64,000 nt of DNA, taken from NCBI GenBank assembly GCA_934270345.1, contig CAKQPT010000005.1, forward strand, positions 1-64,000. Direction: 5' to 3'. Position 1 is the stretch's first letter. Each line of letters starts with the position of its first letter. This document shows positions 8,659 through 17,468 of the stretch, one piece after another. Source of the stretch: an uncultured Oribacterium sp. (GTDB lineage Bacteria > Bacillota > Clostridia > Lachnospirales > Lachnospiraceae). The notes beneath the pieces were generated by a model that worked only from the letters and a program-made list of their open reading frames with translations, did not search any database and had not been told where the DNA came from. A program made the position numbers and the translations under genes.

Positions 8659-10190
8659 TCTGCCTTACCTCCTGCCATCATCAGGCCCAGCTTGTACTCA
8701 TCCGCCTCTGCGCCCATCATCTCGCCGTCGATCTGACCATCGAAGATAACGTCGATGCGGTCGGAGAGATTCATGATCTCATCGAGCTCGAAGGAAACGA
8801 GCAGGATCGCGCGGCCCTTGTTGCGCTGCGCCACGAGGTACTTGTGGACGAACTCGATCGCGCCGACATCGAGGCCTCGCGTCGGGTTGAAGGCAATGAG
8901 GAAGTCCTTATCGTTCGTCACTTCGCGGGCGATGATGACCTTCTGCTGGTTACCACCGGAGAGCTGACCTGCGAGACGCTCCTCGCAGCCCACCGGACGG
9001 ATATCGAAATCACGGATCATGTCGGTCGCGTGCTCGCGGATCACCTTCTTCTGCAGGATGCCGTTCTTCGCGTACGGCGCCACCGCGTAGTTCTGGAGCA
9101 CGAGGTTCTCGGCGACACTGAAGTCGAGCACGAGACCGTGCTTCTGACGGTCCTCCGGAATCGAGGAAATGCCCTCGTCGAAGAGCATCTTCGGGGTCTC
9201 GTTCGTGACGTCCTTTCCGTTCATGAGGACCTGGCCGCTCGTCGCCTTACCGAGTCCGGTGAGGATCTCGACGAGCTGTGACTGACCGTTACCGTCGATA
9301 CCTGCGAGTCCGAGGATCTCACCGGCATGCACCTCGAGATTGAGGCCCTTCAGGACCTCGACGCCACGGTAGTCCTTCGCGTGGAGATCCTTTACCTCCA
9401 CGACGACGCGCCCAGGCTCCATCTCCTTCTTGTCGACCTTGTTGGTGACCTGACGGCCGACCATCATCGCGGCGAGGTCGTCCTCGCTGACATCCGCGAC
9501 GCGGACGGTGTCGATGTACTTACCACGGCGGATAATCGTACAGTTATCGGACGACTCCTTGATCTCCTTCAGCTTATGAGTGATGATGATGATCGACTTG
9601 CCGGCAGCGGTGAGGTTATGGATGATGTCCATAAGCTCGTTGATTTCCTGCGGGGTCAGCGATGCGGTCGGCTCATCGAGGATGAGGAGATCGGCACCAC
9701 GATAAAGGACCTTCAGGATCTCGACACGCTGCTGCATGCCGACGGAGATATCCTCGACCTTCGCGTCCGGGTCGACCATGAGGCCGTACTTCTCACTGAG
9801 CTCTACGATCTTCTGACGCGCGGTCTTTAAGTCCACGGTCAGGCCCTTTCTCGGCTCTGCGCCGAGCACGATGTTCTCGGTGACGGTAAACGGCTGCACG
9901 AGCATGAAGTGCTGGTGCACCATACCGATGCCGAGCGCGATGGCCTTCTCCGGGTTATCGATGGAAACTTCCTTTCCGTTGATGAAAATCTGTCCGGAAG
10001 TCGGCCGGTACATGCCGTACAGTACGTTCATGAGCGTCGACTTGCCGGCACCATTCTCGCCGAGGATCGCGTGGACCTCGCCCTTGTGCACGGTCAGGTT
10101 GATGTGGTCATTCGCGGTGAAGTTTCCGAACTTCTTCACGATGTCCTTCATCTCGATGACGACAGTGCTTACATCCATGTTGCTTTTCAT
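8655..10190 (-). CDS. Nucleoside ABC transporter ATPase, two fused domains (NupO/YufO type)
   Basis: 511-residue energy-coupling subunit with two tandem ABC domains, as in ribose and nucleoside importers. Domain 1: Walker A GENGAGKST, signature ISVGMQQRVEIL, Walker B LLILDEPTASLTP. Domain 2: degenerate Walker A GIDGNGQSQ and signature LSGGNQQKVIIARE. The ATG at 10190 follows AAGAAGGG. The ATG at 10268 is less likely because the extra 26 residues look non-coding. Fourteen bases upstream structure is absent, and the promoter is probably between 10200 and 10350. Confidence 0.88.
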   Translation of the reverse strand: MKSNMDVSTVVIEMKDIVKKFGNFTANDHINLTVHKGEVHAILGENGAGKSTLMNVLYGMYRPTSGQIFINGKEVSIDNPEKAIALGIGMVHQHFMLVQPFTVTENIVLGAEPRKGLTVDLKTARQKIVELSEKYGLMVDPDAKVEDISVGMQQRVEILKVLYRGADLLILDEPTASLTPQEINELMDIIHNLTAAGKSIIIITHKLKEIKESSDNCTIIRRGKYIDTVRVADVSEDDLAAMMVGRQVTNKVDKKEMEPGRVVVEVKDLHAKDYRGVEVLKGLNLEVHAGEILGLAGIDGNGQSQLVEILTGLGKATSGQVLMNGKDVTNETPKMLFDEGISSIPEDRQKHGLVLDFSVAENLVLQNYAVAPYAKNGILQKKVIREHATDMIRDFDIRPVGCEERLAGQLSGGNQQKVIIAREVTNDKDFLIAFNPTRGLDVGAIEFVHKYLVAQRNKGRAILLVSFELDEIMNLSDRIDVIFDGQIDGEMMGAEADEYKLGLMMAGGKAE

Positions 10191-10358
10191 TGCATTGTGT
10201 CCCTTCTTTAATGTATTTCGAGCAGTGTGTCCATGGCGAAACGCCCACCGTTTACTGCTAGTTGACACGGCCGTTCTGTCGGAAAAGCCAGGACAGAGAC
10301 GGTACTTTGACTCTATTGATACCTTCTAGAATATCATAAATCGCGCGGGTTTTACACT

Positions 10359-11387
10359 TCAAATAATCACGATATCGCTCATCCCTTCGACGCGGGCGAG
10401 GTCGGCGAGGTGCTCGAGCCAGGCGTCGGTCGGCGGGGTGAAGCTGCGGTAGGCTTCGCGGACGCCGAACGGGCGATACTTGATGATCTTGTAGCGTATG
10501 CTCGTCCCCTCGTTTTCCGGCCAATGCTTCTGCCGTGAGAGGTATGGCTGCAGCGCGCGGGCGGTGTCGACGATGGTTTTCTCGGTGTCGAAGAGCTCCG
10601 GGACGACAACGGTCCGGACTTCGTAGAGCTGGCCGCGGTCGGCGAGGAAGCGCATGTTCTTCAGGACGAGAGCATTGTCCACGTCGGTGACGGCGCGGTG
10701 GTCTGCGGCGTCGTAGGCCTTGATGTCGAGCATGACGCCGTCGATCACGGACAGAAGGTCCGCCGGATCGTTTTCGAAATCGTAGGTGCCGTTCGAGTCG
10801 AGGAGGAAGCCGAGGCCGTCCCGCTTCGCAAGGACCGCAAGTTCGTGGAGGAACGCCGGGTAGAAGGTGCATTCGCCGCCGGAGACGGTGATGCCGCGGA
10901 TAAACGGGACGTTTCTCTTCACTTCGGCGTACACCTCTTCCGCGTTCATGTAGCGGATACGCGGGCTCGCGTCGTGCGTACAGGTATGGATGCAGGTGTC
11001 GCAGCCGACGCACTTCGCCGGATCGAAGAGGACGAGGCCGCGTGGCAGTTTCGTCTCAGCAGTGCACTCTCCTGCGGCCTCGGACGCTGTGGTGGCAGTG
11101 GCTCCGGTGCCGATCGGTGCCGTCGAGGCGGCGTCCGCGCCACCTGATGGAAGGGGCCAGCATTGGCCTTCGACTGAGAGTGTGAGGGCACCGGCCGGGC
11201 AGGTCGCGACGCAGTCGCCGCAGCTGATGCAGACGGCGCGGGTCTCCGGGTTATGGCAGTAGTGGCAGTTGAAGTTGCAGCCCTGGACGAAGACGGCGGT
11301 ACGGTTGCCGGGGCCGTCGACGGAGCTGAATGGGATGATTTTATTGACGGGCACGCGGCCGCCCGCGCGTCTCGGATCGTTTTGCAT
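10359..11387 (-). CDS. yjjW: YjjW-family glycine-radical enzyme activase (radical SAM)
   Basis: Radical SAM activase that would install the glycyl radical on the neighbouring YjjI. N-terminal CNFNCHYC (CxxxCxxC) binds the SAM-linked 4Fe-4S cluster. Two ferredoxin-like clusters follow: CISCGDCVATCP near residue 53 and CVGCDTCIHTC near 125. TVSGGECTFYP near 165 is the SAM-binding GGE motif. RBS GGAGA precedes the ATG. Odd feature: residues about 67-114, between the two accessory clusters, are an Ala/Thr/Gly/Ser-rich stretch (ADAASTAPIGTGATATTASE) that normal YjjW proteins should not have. The spacer to yjjI holds repeated TAGGCAT words. Confidence 0.82.
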   Translation of the reverse strand: MQNDPRRAGGRVPVNKIIPFSSVDGPGNRTAVFVQGCNFNCHYCHNPETRAVCISCGDCVATCPAGALTLSVEGQCWPLPSGGADAASTAPIGTGATATTASEAAGECTAETKLPRGLVLFDPAKCVGCDTCIHTCTHDASPRIRYMNAEEVYAEVKRNVPFIRGITVSGGECTFYPAFLHELAVLAKRDGLGFLLDSNGTYDFENDPADLLSVIDGVMLDIKAYDAADHRAVTDVDNALVLKNMRFLADRGQLYEVRTVVVPELFDTEKTIVDTARALQPYLSRQKHWPENEGTSIRYKIIKYRPFGVREAYRSFTPPTDAWLEHLADLARVEGMSDIVII

Positions 11388-11411
11388 TGGATTCTCCTTT
11401 TTTCTTCACTG

Positions 11412-11539
11412 TAGGCATGTTCGGACTCAAAATTAGGCATCGTGCCTGTTTTTTCTTCTGTTTTTGTAGGCATGACAGCCGAATAAGCATTCCACCATGC
11501 CTACAGATGGTACCGAATATGGTCCATTTTCGTAGGCAT
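11412..11539. repeat. Cluster of TAGGCAT words between yjjI and yjjW
   Basis: TAGGCAT occurs at 11412, 11434, 11467 and 11533, and inverted (ATGCCTA) at 11497; AGGCATCGTGCCT at 11435 is itself a small palindrome. Five copies in 128 bases upstream of yjjW suggest a protein-binding array or a decayed tandem repeat. Confidence 0.5.
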
Positions 11540-11588
11540 ATTTCCATTTTAAAGCGCTTACAGTGCCTGTCTTTCATCAAAATACAAC

Positions 11589-11622
11589 GAGGAGATCAGG
11601 CCTTTGCTGGTCTGCTCTCCTC
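11589..11622 (-). terminator. Terminator of yjjI
   Basis: GAGGAGA...TCTCCTC stem with further imperfect pairing inside, followed on the minus strand by TTGTATTTTG, 30 bases after the yjjI stop. It may partly separate yjjI from yjjW. Confidence 0.65.
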
Positions 11623-11652
11623 GCTGTGTAGATGTGTTTCACGAATGACGTA

Positions 11653-13200
11653 TCAGCGGACTTTTCGCTCCATGATGTGGCAGTTCTGCTTCGCGCCGAG
11701 GCCGAGGGCGGTGGTGTCGTGCTTGACGTTCTGGCCCTGCTCGAGCTTCTCGATCTCGGACTTCTTTACGAGGTAGCCGGTGACGCGGATGACGTCAGAG
11801 TCGCTCGCGTAGAAGCTTAAGTAGCGGAGGTTCTGCCGGAAGGAGCCCTTGATGATATCGAGGACGTAGTCCGGGTTCTTGTGCACGGTCATGTCGATCG
11901 GGAAGATGTCGCCGGTGCCGGACGGGAAGTAGTGGTGGAAGTTCGACAGAATCATGAGCTGATCCACCAGGTTCGCCGGCTCCTCGCCGATCGGGATGCG
12001 GGTGCCCGGGGTGACATTCACGTCGGAGGCGATGCCGACCTGCGCGTGCAGGAGGAAGTGGCCGCCGGTCGCTTCACAGTACGGGTTGAAGTGGTGATCG
12101 TTGAAGTCCTTGATCACGTCCATGATCCGCACGCCGAGCTTCGTCGCTTCGTCATCACGGCCGAAGCGCCACTCCGGGTGGCCCTCCTTCTCCAGCAGGA
12201 TGTCGACGGCGTCTGCGAGGCCGACGAGACCGAACATCGCGCTGAAGAGATCGCGGCGGATGAGGCCCTCCTTCGCGAGGAAGTTATTCTCGAAGAAGCC
12301 GGACTCCTCCACGATGAAGCGGATACGCTCGTCCATGTAGCGTGCCTGGATGTCCATCACGTACGGGAGCTGGTTCTGCAGGAAGTCCTCGATGTTCTTC
12401 GCGCGCTTCGCGATATTGCCGAGGATGAGGCGGACGAGGGTGTAGGAACCGCCGCCGAACTTGAGACCGTTGTAGCAGGAAGCGATAACGTAATCCTGTC
12501 CGAGCTCGGACTTGAACATCGCGTGGTTGCCGAAGGACGGCTTCGCCGAGGCGAGCGCTGCCCTTACGCACTCCAGCGCGAAGTCATCTGGGGTCTCCGC
12601 TTCGTCGTACTTCATCGTGATGTTCGGTACGGCATCCCGTGTCGCTTCGATCGCCTTCAGGATGAGCCGGCCGGCCTTCGTGTCGCGCGGGCCGATGTTG
12701 CCGTGGGAGAAGGAATCGAGGATCGTACGGTCCATATTGATGAAGAACAGGGTGATCAGCTTCTGCGCGAGTGCCTCATCCATGTCCTGTACGAACGGGT
12801 CGAGGAGCTCATCGAGCTGTCCCACGTAGACCGGGAAATTCGTTACGGACGGAACATGACGATAGATGATTTCGAGTGCATTGATCGCCTCGAAGAGGTC
12901 CTTCGGCGGCTCAAGGTTCAGGAAACGGGAGCCCTCCTTCATGAACTTCTCGTAATTCGGGATGATGTAGCGCGGGCGTAGCGGTGCGTGGCCCTCGCTG
13001 AGATCGCAGATGCACTGACGGTCGATCGGCTGGTTCAGGAGCTCATCGAGTCCCTCCGGAAGGTTCAGCACCTCCAGCAGGGAATCCGCCTGATTCGCCA
13101 TCGTCGCCACCTTCTGCTCGTGCGTCAGGGTCGGGGACTTCACGGTCTCCAGCATCGCCTCGCGTGTCTGGTTTACACGCTCCATGGAAATATCTCTCAT
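11653..13200 (-). CDS. yjjI: YjjI-family glycine-radical enzyme
   Basis: 515-residue member of the YjjI (DUF3029) glycine-radical family, whose substrate is not established. The C-terminal radical loop is visible: VIRVTGYLVKKSEIEKLEQ, with the Gly of RVTGY as the expected radical site. The active-site region near residue 245-275 has FGNHAMFKSELGQDYVIASC, with a candidate catalytic Cys. The start at 13200 (MRDISMERVNQTRE) has GAGGT 7 bases upstream; the longer ORF adds 16 unlikely residues. Paired with its activase YjjW downstream. It lies between a nucleoside transporter and that transporter's probable binding protein, which hints at a nucleoside- or sugar-derived substrate; this is only inference. 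Confidence 0.85.
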   Translation of the reverse strand: MRDISMERVNQTREAMLETVKSPTLTHEQKVATMANQADSLLEVLNLPEGLDELLNQPIDRQCICDLSEGHAPLRPRYIIPNYEKFMKEGSRFLNLEPPKDLFEAINALEIIYRHVPSVTNFPVYVGQLDELLDPFVQDMDEALAQKLITLFFINMDRTILDSFSHGNIGPRDTKAGRLILKAIEATRDAVPNITMKYDEAETPDDFALECVRAALASAKPSFGNHAMFKSELGQDYVIASCYNGLKFGGGSYTLVRLILGNIAKRAKNIEDFLQNQLPYVMDIQARYMDERIRFIVEESGFFENNFLAKEGLIRRDLFSAMFGLVGLADAVDILLEKEGHPEWRFGRDDEATKLGVRIMDVIKDFNDHHFNPYCEATGGHFLLHAQVGIASDVNVTPGTRIPIGEEPANLVDQLMILSNFHHYFPSGTGDIFPIDMTVHKNPDYVLDIIKGSFRQNLRYLSFYASDSDVIRVTGYLVKKSEIEKLEQGQNVKHDTTALGLGAKQNCHIMERKVR

Positions 13201-13407
13201 ATAATTACCTCGTATTCTGTATCTTGCCAGCGGACGATCGGATTTCAAAAATCGATAATCATTCGCAATTTCTCTTTATTCTTATATTATACTAGATAGC
13301 GATGAAATTCTATCTTTTTTTGAATAGATTTCTGTCGACTTCAGCAGTTCGTAAACAGTTCAGCTACCCTGACTCTCCTGAGGGAGTTTGCGGATGCATC
13401 CATACAA

Positions 13408-13435
13408 AAACCGGGTGGCGTGTGCCACCCGGTTT
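13408..13435 (-). terminator. Terminator of the BMP lipoprotein gene
   Basis: Perfect 12-bp stem AAACCGGGTGGC / GCCACCCGGTTT with 4-base loop followed by TTTTTG on the minus strand, about 50 bases after the stop. Confidence 0.88.
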
Positions 13436-13486
13436 CGGTTTCATATCGAACGATCGATGATCCGTCGAGCTCGTATGTCTCGAGGA

Positions 13487-14614
13487 TTAGTCGAGCTCGT
13501 AGATGTCGCCGTACTTTGCTTCGAAATCAGCCTTGTTTGCCGGAACGGTGATCTTACCGTCGACGATCTGCTGCTTCACATCCTGAACCTCAGCGAGAAC
13601 AGCCGGGTCGATGTTGTCTGTGGTCGGAGCGAGATCAACACCTGCGTCTGCAAGGGTGTAGGTCTTTACGCCTGGCTGAACAGTGCCCTCTACGGTTGCC
13701 TTCGCTACATCGTATACAGCGTTATCTACACGCTTCATAGCAGATGTGAGAATGGTCTCCGGAGCGATGGAGGACTGATCGGAGTCAACGCCGATTGCCC
13801 AGATGCCGGCTTCCTTACAGCCATCGATGACACCGAGGCCGGTACCACCAGCTGCGTGGAAGATAACGTCTGCGCCCTGTGCAACCATGTTGTTTGCAGC
13901 AGTCTTACCAGCAGCGGTATCTGCGAAGGAGTTTGCGTTGTTCTGGAGAACCTTGCAATCCGGGTTTGCATCTACAGCACCGGCAACGTAGCCGTAACCG
14001 AACTGGTTCATGAGGTCAGTTGCCATACCAAGAACGATACCTACGGTGTTGGTCTTGGTGGTCTTACCTGCTACATAACCTACGAGGTAGGAAGCCTGTG
14101 CCTGCTCGAACATAAGGGAAGTTACGTTGGAAGAATCTGCGAGAGAAGCATCATCAACGATGGCGAACTTCATATCCGGGTTTGCAGCGCTCTCATCCTT
14201 CAGTGCATCTGCAAGTGCGTAGCCGATGCAGATGATCATGTCGTAATCCTCATCGATATAGGTCTCGATGTTTGGCTTGTAATCTGCGTCGGTGTGGGAC
14301 TCGAGGTAAGAAGCCTGGAAGCCGAGCTCGTCTGCTGCCTTGGAAAGGCCTGCCCATGCGGACTGGTTGAAGGAACCGTCGTTTACACCGCCGACATCGG
14401 TTACGATACCGATCTTTACGTCGGAAGCATCCTTGCCGGTAGCCTCTGCGGCTGCTGTGGTCTCAGCGGCTGCTGCCTCTGTCGCTGCCTCAGCTGCGGC
14501 TGCTGTGGTCTCTGCAGATGCTGCTGTAGTCTCTGCTGGCTTGCTGGAACCGCAAGCTGCGAGAGAAGCAACCATGGATGCGGCCATAAATGCTGCAATC
14601 ATTCTCTTTTTCAT
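13487..14614 (-). CDS. BMP-family nucleoside-binding lipoprotein
   Basis: Surface lipoprotein that captures purine nucleosides or similar ligands for an ABC importer. The start at 14614 has AGGAGG 10 bases upstream. The signal peptide MKKRMIAAFMAASMVASLAA ends in lipobox LAAC-GSS. A 40-residue Ala/Glu/Thr linker (about 25-62) follows, then the BMP fold: IGIVTDVGGVNDGSFNQSAW (residues 68-87) is the family signature and VIFHAAGGTGLGVI the ligand loop. It probably serves the NupOPQ-like transporter 3.3 kb downstream on the same strand, although yjjI-yjjW lie between. It has its own promoter and terminator. Confidence 0.9.
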   Translation of the reverse strand: MKKRMIAAFMAASMVASLAACGSSKPAETTAASAETTAAAAEAATEAAAAETTAAAEATGKDASDVKIGIVTDVGGVNDGSFNQSAWAGLSKAADELGFQASYLESHTDADYKPNIETYIDEDYDMIICIGYALADALKDESAANPDMKFAIVDDASLADSSNVTSLMFEQAQASYLVGYVAGKTTKTNTVGIVLGMATDLMNQFGYGYVAGAVDANPDCKVLQNNANSFADTAAGKTAANNMVAQGADVIFHAAGGTGLGVIDGCKEAGIWAIGVDSDQSSIAPETILTSAMKRVDNAVYDVAKATVEGTVQPGVKTYTLADAGVDLAPTTDNIDPAVLAEVQDVKQQIVDGKITVPANKADFEAKYGDIYELD

Positions 14615-14686
14615 AAATACTTTCCTCCTATGTATCGGCCCTGGATGGCCGAAAAACATTTCTCCCGTAATGGGAAACACAGAAAC

Positions 14687-14715
14687 ATTATAAGTGTTTT
14701 ACTATCTGTTTACAA
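14687..14715 (-). promoter_or_regulatory. Sigma-A-type promoter for the BMP lipoprotein gene
   Basis: On the minus strand TTGTAA (14715-14710) and TATAAT (14692-14687) are separated by exactly 17 bases, a near-consensus promoter about 75 bases before the ATG. Confidence 0.7.
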
Positions 14716-14785
14716 GAACGAATACCTGTCATAACCGCCCATGTGCCCAAATTTCATAGAATTTTAAGGAAGTTAAGGGAACGGA

Positions 14786-14878
14786 GGAATAAGCATCGGC
14801 TTATTCCGTAGCGATATCCCACCGGGCTGTGCCCGGTGCCCGCAGGGCTGAGGCTGGCTTTCCTAAGGCCAGCCTCAG
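14786..14878. terminator. Cluster of three hairpins between hydrolase and BMP genes
   Basis: Three consecutive perfect stems: GGAATAAGC (14786-14807 region), CACCGGGC (14820-14838) and CTGAGGCTGGC (14848-14878). The last overlaps the stop codon of the hydrolase gene and probably stabilises or ends its transcript, although no clear U-tract follows. Confidence 0.55.
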
Positions 14879-15741
14879 GGAGCAAAAAACTCGATGATCT
14901 TCTGGATGGCGAGGTCCATGCAGCCTGGGTTGCTGAAGGGGTGGTCGGCGTTTTCGACTTCTACAAGTTCGATGACGTTGTCGTCGCTGAACGTCCGGGA
15001 GACCTCGATCGGGGCCATCTCGTCCTTCGTGCCGTGGATCATGAGGATGGATTCGGCGTAGTCCATGAAGTCGCAGCTGCTGACGTCGTGGGCCCGGAGA
15101 TCATCGAAGAAGTCTTCGGTAAGCTTGATCTTCCGGTCGAAGCCGCGGAGGATCTCCTTGCCCTTCCGGAGCTTGTCCCAATCCTCCGGGGTGACGCCGG
15201 CGGCGATGGAGTCGTACATCTTAATCGCCGGGCAGCGGAAGGCGATGCGTTTGAACGGGTTGTCGCCGTTTTCCGTAAGGTAGTGGTGCTCGCTCTGCCC
15301 GTCACTGCCGTGCTTCGCGGTAGAGCTGGCGGATGCTGCGTGGTGGTCGTCTGCATTGGCCGCGGCACGGTACTGCTGCTCCGCGAGGTAGCGGAGGGTG
15401 ATGTAGGCGCCGAAGCTCGAGGAGTAGTTGTAGACATCCTCGGCGTGCATGGTGTCCCGGACGTAGCGGGTGACGAGGTCGAGATAGGTGCTGCACTCGT
15501 CGAGGATCAGCTTGTTGCGGGCGTCTTTTCCGTGGCAGGGCCAGTCGAAGCAGACGACGCCGTAGCCGTGGTACTTCGTGGTAAGGCGCTCGGCGAACTT
15601 CTCGATGGCTTTGTTGTCCTTGTTGCCGCCGAAGCCGTAGGTCGCGACGACGATGTGCGGCAGATTGTGAAGGTCCTTATTATAGTAGAGCTTGCAGCGG
15701 ATGCTGAAGCCCGATTCATTGATGTCGAAATACTTTTCCAT
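14875..15741 (-). CDS. Alpha/beta hydrolase
   Basis: 288-residue cytosolic serine hydrolase. The nucleophile elbow is YSSSFGAY near residue 107, so the first glycine of GxSxG is replaced by Ser. The acid lies near HGTKDEMAP (about 245) and the histidine in ADHPF (about 270). The N-terminal GFGG loop (about 37) may form the oxyanion hole. Residues about 124-158 (NADDHHAASASSTAKHGSD) are a low-complexity insertion in the cap region and contain the word CATTGGCC at DNA level. The substrate is unknown; it could be an esterase or acyl-CoA-like thioesterase. Confidence 0.75.
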   Translation of the reverse strand: MEKYFDINESGFSIRCKLYYNKDLHNLPHIVVATYGFGGNKDNKAIEKFAERLTTKYHGYGVVCFDWPCHGKDARNKLILDECSTYLDLVTRYVRDTMHAEDVYNYSSSFGAYITLRYLAEQQYRAAANADDHHAASASSTAKHGSDGQSEHHYLTENGDNPFKRIAFRCPAIKMYDSIAAGVTPEDWDKLRKGKEILRGFDRKIKLTEDFFDDLRAHDVSSCDFMDYAESILMIHGTKDEMAPIEVSRTFSDDNVIELVEVENADHPFSNPGCMDLAIQKIIEFFAP

Positions 15742-15783
15742 AGTTCGTGCCTCGAATTTAATTCGTGAAATGGTCTACAGGAA

Positions 15784-15968
15784 GGGGTCAGACCCCACTT
15801 CGTCAGGGGTCAGACCCCGGGGTTCCGGCTGAATCCACGTAGTGAAATGGTCTGCGGGAATGGGGCTGAGCCCGGGGGCAAAAAATGGAGCCCTGATTTC
15901 GGGCTCCATCATAGCACTGGAAATGACTGATTTCCATTCGTAATTTGTAATAGGAAGGGGCTGACCCC
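15784..15968. repeat. REP-like GGGGTCAGACCCC palindromes
   Basis: Palindromes at 15784-15796 and 15806-15818 and a variant GGGGCTGACCCC at 15957-15968. A degraded copy lies near 15862. The words GTGAAATGGTCT at 15775 and 15842 show that a larger unit was duplicated. Same family as elements at 35.4, 41.7, 49.8, 52.6 and 62.6 kb. Confidence 0.75.
15885..15909 (-). terminator. Terminator of the MATE gene
   Basis: ATGGAGCCC / GGGCTCCAT perfect stem with 7-base loop, followed by TTTTTT on the minus strand. Confidence 0.85.
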
Positions 15969-15984
15969 GGGGTCCGGCCACTCG

Positions 15985-17346
15985 TCAGCTCTTCCGACTC
16001 CACCTTCTGAAGAAGTAGAGGGTTTCGAGGATGCAGCAGGTGGTCCAACCGACCGGGTAGCCGAAGCCGACGGTGGCCGGGGTGTTCGCGATGAAGCGGG
16101 TCATGAAGAAGAGGTAGGTCTGGCGGACGGCGACGAAGCTGAGGAGCATGATGATCATCGGGCCGGTGGAGTCGCCGCGGCCGCGGAGGGCGCCGGCGAG
16201 GACGTGGTTCACGCTGTTAAACAGGAGGAAGAACACGTTCTGGCGGAGGAAGAGCGTTCCGAAGCGGATAACCTCCGGGTCCGGGGTGAAGAGGCCGACG
16301 GCTGGCGGGGCGAAGATCCAGAGCGCGACCGCGAGGCCGAAGTTCAGCATGAGGGTCATCACCACCGACGTCACGGTGCCTTCATTGGCCCGCTTCACCT
16401 TCTGGGCGCCGATGTTCTGGGAGACGAAGGTCGTCGAAGCCATGGCCATGCTCTGGATGAAAAGCATGATGAAGGCGTCGAGCTTGTTGTAGCTCGTCCA
16501 GCCGGCCATGCAGGCCGAGCCGAAGTTGTTGATGTAGGACTGGACGAAGACGTTCGAGAACGCGGTGATGACGGACTGGATGCCCGCCGGGAGGCCGACC
16601 GCCAGGATCTGCCGGAGCATCTGCGGGTCGATGTGGCAGTCGTGGAGGGTCAGGCGGTAGACGTCCTTCGTGCGGAGCAGGAGGAGCAGCGTGAGCGCCG
16701 CAGAGATGAACTGCGAGATGATCGTCGCGAGGGCCACGCCGAAGATGCCGAGGTGGAACTGGAGCACGAACAGGAGGTCGAGGGCAATGTTCAGGACGGA
16801 GGTCAGTACCAGGAAGTACAGTGGGCGGCGCGTGTCACCGACCGCACGCAGGATACCGGAGCCGATGTTGTAGATGAGGAGGCCGGCGATGCCCGCGAAG
16901 TAGGTGCGGAGGTAGATGCTGGCGTCCGCCATGACGTCGTCCGGGGTCGCCATGAAGTTCAGCATGAAAGGTACACCGAGGATGCCGATGATGGTGAAGA
17001 GCACGCAGCAGACGAAGGTGGTGGCCATAGTGGTCTCGATGGAATCGTGGAGGCGCTCCATGTTTTTCGCACCGAAATAGCGCCCGATGATGACACCGGC
17101 ACCGATGGAGAAGCCGTTGAAGAAGAACACGGCCATGTTGACGATCATCGTGGTCGCGCCGACCGCCGCGAGGGCCTCGGTGCTGACGTAGTTGCCGACG
17201 ACGATGGAGTCGACGGTGTTGTACAGCATCTGGAAGATGTTGCCGAACATCAGCGGCAACGCGAAGAGCATGATCTCCTTCGCGATGTTGCCCGTCGTCA
17301 TGTCACGGGTGGTGGTTTTTTTCTTTAATGCGGTACTCTGCTCCAT
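15985..17346 (-). CDS. MATE-family efflux transporter
   Basis: About 453-residue inner-membrane antiporter with twelve hydrophobic segments. The family start TTGNIAKEIMLFALPLMFGN (about residue 18) and the mid-protein duplication (ILAVGLPAGIQSVI near 245) are typical of the NorM/DinF-like branch. It exports drugs or metabolites using a Na+ or H+ gradient. The ATG at 17346 has GGAG six bases upstream; ATGs at 17358 and 17382 are alternatives. A palindrome at 17469-17500 upstream is a possible repressor site. Confidence 0.85.
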   Translation of the reverse strand: MEQSTALKKKTTTRDMTTGNIAKEIMLFALPLMFGNIFQMLYNTVDSIVVGNYVSTEALAAVGATTMIVNMAVFFFNGFSIGAGVIIGRYFGAKNMERLHDSIETTMATTFVCCVLFTIIGILGVPFMLNFMATPDDVMADASIYLRTYFAGIAGLLIYNIGSGILRAVGDTRRPLYFLVLTSVLNIALDLLFVLQFHLGIFGVALATIISQFISAALTLLLLLRTKDVYRLTLHDCHIDPQMLRQILAVGLPAGIQSVITAFSNVFVQSYINNFGSACMAGWTSYNKLDAFIMLFIQSMAMASTTFVSQNIGAQKVKRANEGTVTSVVMTLMLNFGLAVALWIFAPPAVGLFTPDPEVIRFGTLFLRQNVFFLLFNSVNHVLAGALRGRGDSTGPMIIMLLSFVAVRQTYLFFMTRFIANTPATVGFGYPVGWTTCCILETLYFFRRWSRKS

Positions 17347-17401
17347 AAATCTCTCCATATATTCAGGTAAACATCCCGCCACGCGCGTCCGAGTGCTCAG
17401 G

Positions 17402-17428
17402 CATCATCTGCGATCACTGCAGATGATG
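17402..17428 (-). promoter_or_regulatory. Palindrome upstream of the MATE gene
   Basis: CATCATCTGC and GCAGATGATG, perfect 10-bp arms around a 7-base spacer, 56 bases upstream of the MATE start. Could be an operator or a leader hairpin. Confidence 0.4.
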
Positions 17429-17468
17429 TCCTGCATGCGCAGGGGCTATGTCTGTTCCAACATAAAAG

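Noticed and set aside
10191..10358. Purine riboswitch before the nucleoside transporter
   Set aside because: No recognisable aptamer core or terminator/antiterminator pair could be found in the leader.
13388..14734. 448-codon plus-strand ORF opposite the BMP lipoprotein gene
   Set aside because: It is the complement of a well-supported gene and has Cys-rich, unnatural composition.
16204..17328. 374-codon plus-strand ORF opposite the MATE gene
   Set aside because: Extremely Arg/Glu/Asp-rich antisense shadow of a membrane protein gene.
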